This document shows positions 13,241-14,867 of a stretch of DNA of 14,867 nt, in pieces. Both the position numbers and the translations under genes were made by a program. The stretch is taken from positions 1-14,867 of the forward strand of contig NZ_CAJUPR010000019.1 of NCBI RefSeq assembly GCF_910588665.1. The letters run 5' to 3'. The notes beneath the pieces are model-generated. The model had not been told where the DNA came from. It saw only the letters and a list, made by a program, of their open reading frames with translations, and did not search any database. The DNA is from an uncultured Brachyspira sp. Lineage in GTDB: Bacteria; Spirochaetota; Brachyspiria; Brachyspirales; Brachyspiraceae. Positions within the stretch are counted from its first letter, which is position 1. Every line of letters starts with the position of its first letter.

Positions 13241-14764
13241 TTAATTTAAATTGAATCTATACTGTAAAGCTTCGGTTATATGTTCCGCTTCTATAATGTC
13301 TTTATCTTCCAAATCGGCTATTGTTCTTGATACTTTTAATATTTTATCATAACTTCTTACACTCATTGAAAATTTTTCCAACGCCATATTCAAAAGATTT
13401 TTAGCCCTATCATCTAATATGCAGAATTTCTGAGTTTCTTTTATTCCCATAGATGAGTTTGAAAATATTTTAATTCCGTTTTCTTTAAAACGCTTCTCTT
13501 GTTTTTTTCTTGCCGCCATTACTATTTTACGCATTGACTTTGAACTCTCTCCTTCAGTTTTTGATGAAATTTTAGCATAATCAACGGCACGCACTTCTAT
13601 AGATATATCTATTCTGTCAAGTATGGGACCAGATAGTTTAGCTATATATCTTTTTCTTGAAATATCTGAGCATCTGCAAGTATGATGTTCATCGCCGTAA
13701 TAACCGCATGGACATGGATTCATAGCTGCAATCAAAGTAAAATTTGCAGGAAAGGATATGCTTCCGTTTGCTCTGCTTATTGTCACGGTTTTTTCTTCCA
13801 TAGGTTCTCTCAAAGTCTGAAGCGCAGAGCTTTGGAATTCTACAAACTCATCAAGAAATAATACTCCATTATGTGCTAAAGTAATTTCGCCAGCCTTTAT
13901 ATTTCTTCCGCCTCCTACAAGGCTTACATAAGACGAAGTATGATGCGGTATTCTGAAAGGACGGTTTTTCACTATAGGCATATTTTTGGACAAAAGTCCA
14001 TAAGATGAATAAATTTTAGTAACTTCCAAAGCCTCTTCAAATGTTAATGGAGGAAGTATAGTAGGTATTCTTTTCGCTATTAAAGTTTTTCCGCATCCGG
14101 GAGAACCTATCATTATAAAATTATGCCCTCCAGCTGCTGCTATCATTGCCGCTCTTTTGGCATATTCCTGACCCTTTACATCTGAAAAGTCTATATTTTC
14201 ATTTTCTTCGCTGTTAAAATTAAATTTGCCCTCAGATATTACAGGCGATTTTTTACCTTCAATAGCATCTATAGCATCTTTTAATGTTTTTACAGGATAA
14301 AGATTAAGACCTTCAATTATATTAGCTTCTTCCATATTATTAAACGGAATTATGGCATTTTTTATTCCTAATTCTTTTGCATTGAGGAGCATAGAAAATA
14401 TGCCTTTTACTTCTCTTACGCTTCCGTCCAAAGCTAATTCTCCAAGTATTATAGTTTTATCCATAAAGTCTGAAAAAAATACCTGAGCGCTTGATGATAA
14501 TATACCCAAAGCAAAAGCTAAATCATACATACTGCCAGTTTTTTTTAAATCCGCAGGCGCTAAATTTATAGTTATTCTTTTAGGAGGAAAAAATCTATCA
14601 CTGTTATTAATTGCGGCTATTACTCTTTCTTTCGCCTCATTAACTGCTTGGTCCGGAAGTCCTACAACATCAAATTTAGGAAGTCCTTCTGAAATATTAA
14701 CTTCTATTATAATAGGTATACCTTCTATACCGTAAAGAGCCTCTGAATATATTTTTGTATGCAT
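13241..14764 (-). CDS. comM: YifB/ComM-type magnesium-chelatase-like AAA+ ATPase
   Basis: The 507-residue protein has the three-part layout of the family. The N-terminal ribosomal-S5/Lon-type domain (about 1-170) has VGLPDQAVNEAKERV and INLAPADLKKTGSMYDL blocks. The AAA+ domain (about 190-395) has Walker A GSPGCGKT (220-227), Walker B VLFLDE (301-306), a sensor Asn in AMNPCPCG (Asn349) and an LDRID arginine block (382-386). The Mg_chelatase_C helical domain (about 410-507) includes SVRSYDKILKVSRTIADL. Cys351, Cys353, Cys363 and Cys365 form a CPC/CRC pair typical of the family. ComM is a hexameric helicase that helps branch migration during natural transformation. Its role in a spirochaete is unproven. 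AAGGAG is well placed before the ATG. No convincing promoter is visible in the 103 bases to the window edge. Confidence 0.93.
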   Translation of the reverse strand: MHTKIYSEALYGIEGIPIIIEVNISEGLPKFDVVGLPDQAVNEAKERVIAAINNSDRFFPPKRITINLAPADLKKTGSMYDLAFALGILSSSAQVFFSDFMDKTIILGELALDGSVREVKGIFSMLLNAKELGIKNAIIPFNNMEEANIIEGLNLYPVKTLKDAIDAIEGKKSPVISEGKFNFNSEENENIDFSDVKGQEYAKRAAMIAAAGGHNFIMIGSPGCGKTLIAKRIPTILPPLTFEEALEVTKIYSSYGLLSKNMPIVKNRPFRIPHHTSSYVSLVGGGRNIKAGEITLAHNGVLFLDEFVEFQSSALQTLREPMEEKTVTISRANGSISFPANFTLIAAMNPCPCGYYGDEHHTCRCSDISRKRYIAKLSGPILDRIDISIEVRAVDYAKISSKTEGESSKSMRKIVMAARKKQEKRFKENGIKIFSNSSMGIKETQKFCILDDRAKNLLNMALEKFSMSVRSYDKILKVSRTIADLEDKDIIEAEHITEALQYRFNLN

Positions 14765-14867
14765 ATAAAACTCCTTTATTTTATATACATACGGTTAAAC
14801 AAATTTTTTTATAATTATAAGCCTGTATATTATAAAAAATTAAATATTATATAAATAATTAAAATTG

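Overview
The window comes from a very A/T-rich bacterium, about a quarter G+C by eye. The gene set and protein styles fit an anaerobic spirochaete of the genus Brachyspira. That assignment is an inference from overall character; no rRNA or other marker gene is present to prove it. Coding density is high, spacers are nearly pure A/T, and most genes have an AAGGAG-type ribosome binding site. I saw no transposase, integrase, CRISPR array, tRNA or rRNA.

Left part (1-3627), plus strand. A near-consensus promoter drives a small zinc-ribbon membrane protein. It is followed by a PanC-family protein whose ATP-site and catalytic residues are almost all replaced, and then by a membrane-anchored staphylococcal-nuclease-type nuclease. 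An exported alpha/beta hydrolase with a Cys at the nucleophile position follows from its own promoter. A hairpin terminator separates it from the genes facing it.

Middle (3654-8352), minus strand. In plus-strand order these are thioredoxin reductase (trxB), a two-TM sensor-like protein ending in a Schlafen-type AlbA_2 domain, a CE7 acetyl esterase and an ApbE flavin transferase. A perfect 24-bp hairpin lies just past the esterase stop codon. A 277-bp divergent spacer separates apbE from a plus-strand gene for an exported PepSY-like protein. That gene has a consensus extended -10 promoter with a palindrome at the expected transcription start.

Right part (9111-14764), minus strand. The order of transcription is comM (YifB-type AAA+ protein), then metY, metX, a LiaF-like four-TM protein and rsmD, ending at a strong terminator at 9076-9112. 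MetX and MetY together make homocysteine by direct sulfhydrylation: MetX acetylates homoserine and MetY exchanges the acetate for sulfide.

The most interesting region is the 316-bp spacer upstream of metY (12925-13240). It holds a consensus promoter embedded in a 43-bp A/T-only palindrome, a 26-codon leader reading frame with its own ribosome binding site and three internal Met codons plus one Cys codon, a segment able to pair with the 5' arm of a downstream hairpin, and an intrinsic terminator just before the metY ribosome binding site. This is the layout of a classical leader-peptide transcription attenuator, here apparently responding to methionine supply. The second notable item is the catalytically degenerate PanC.
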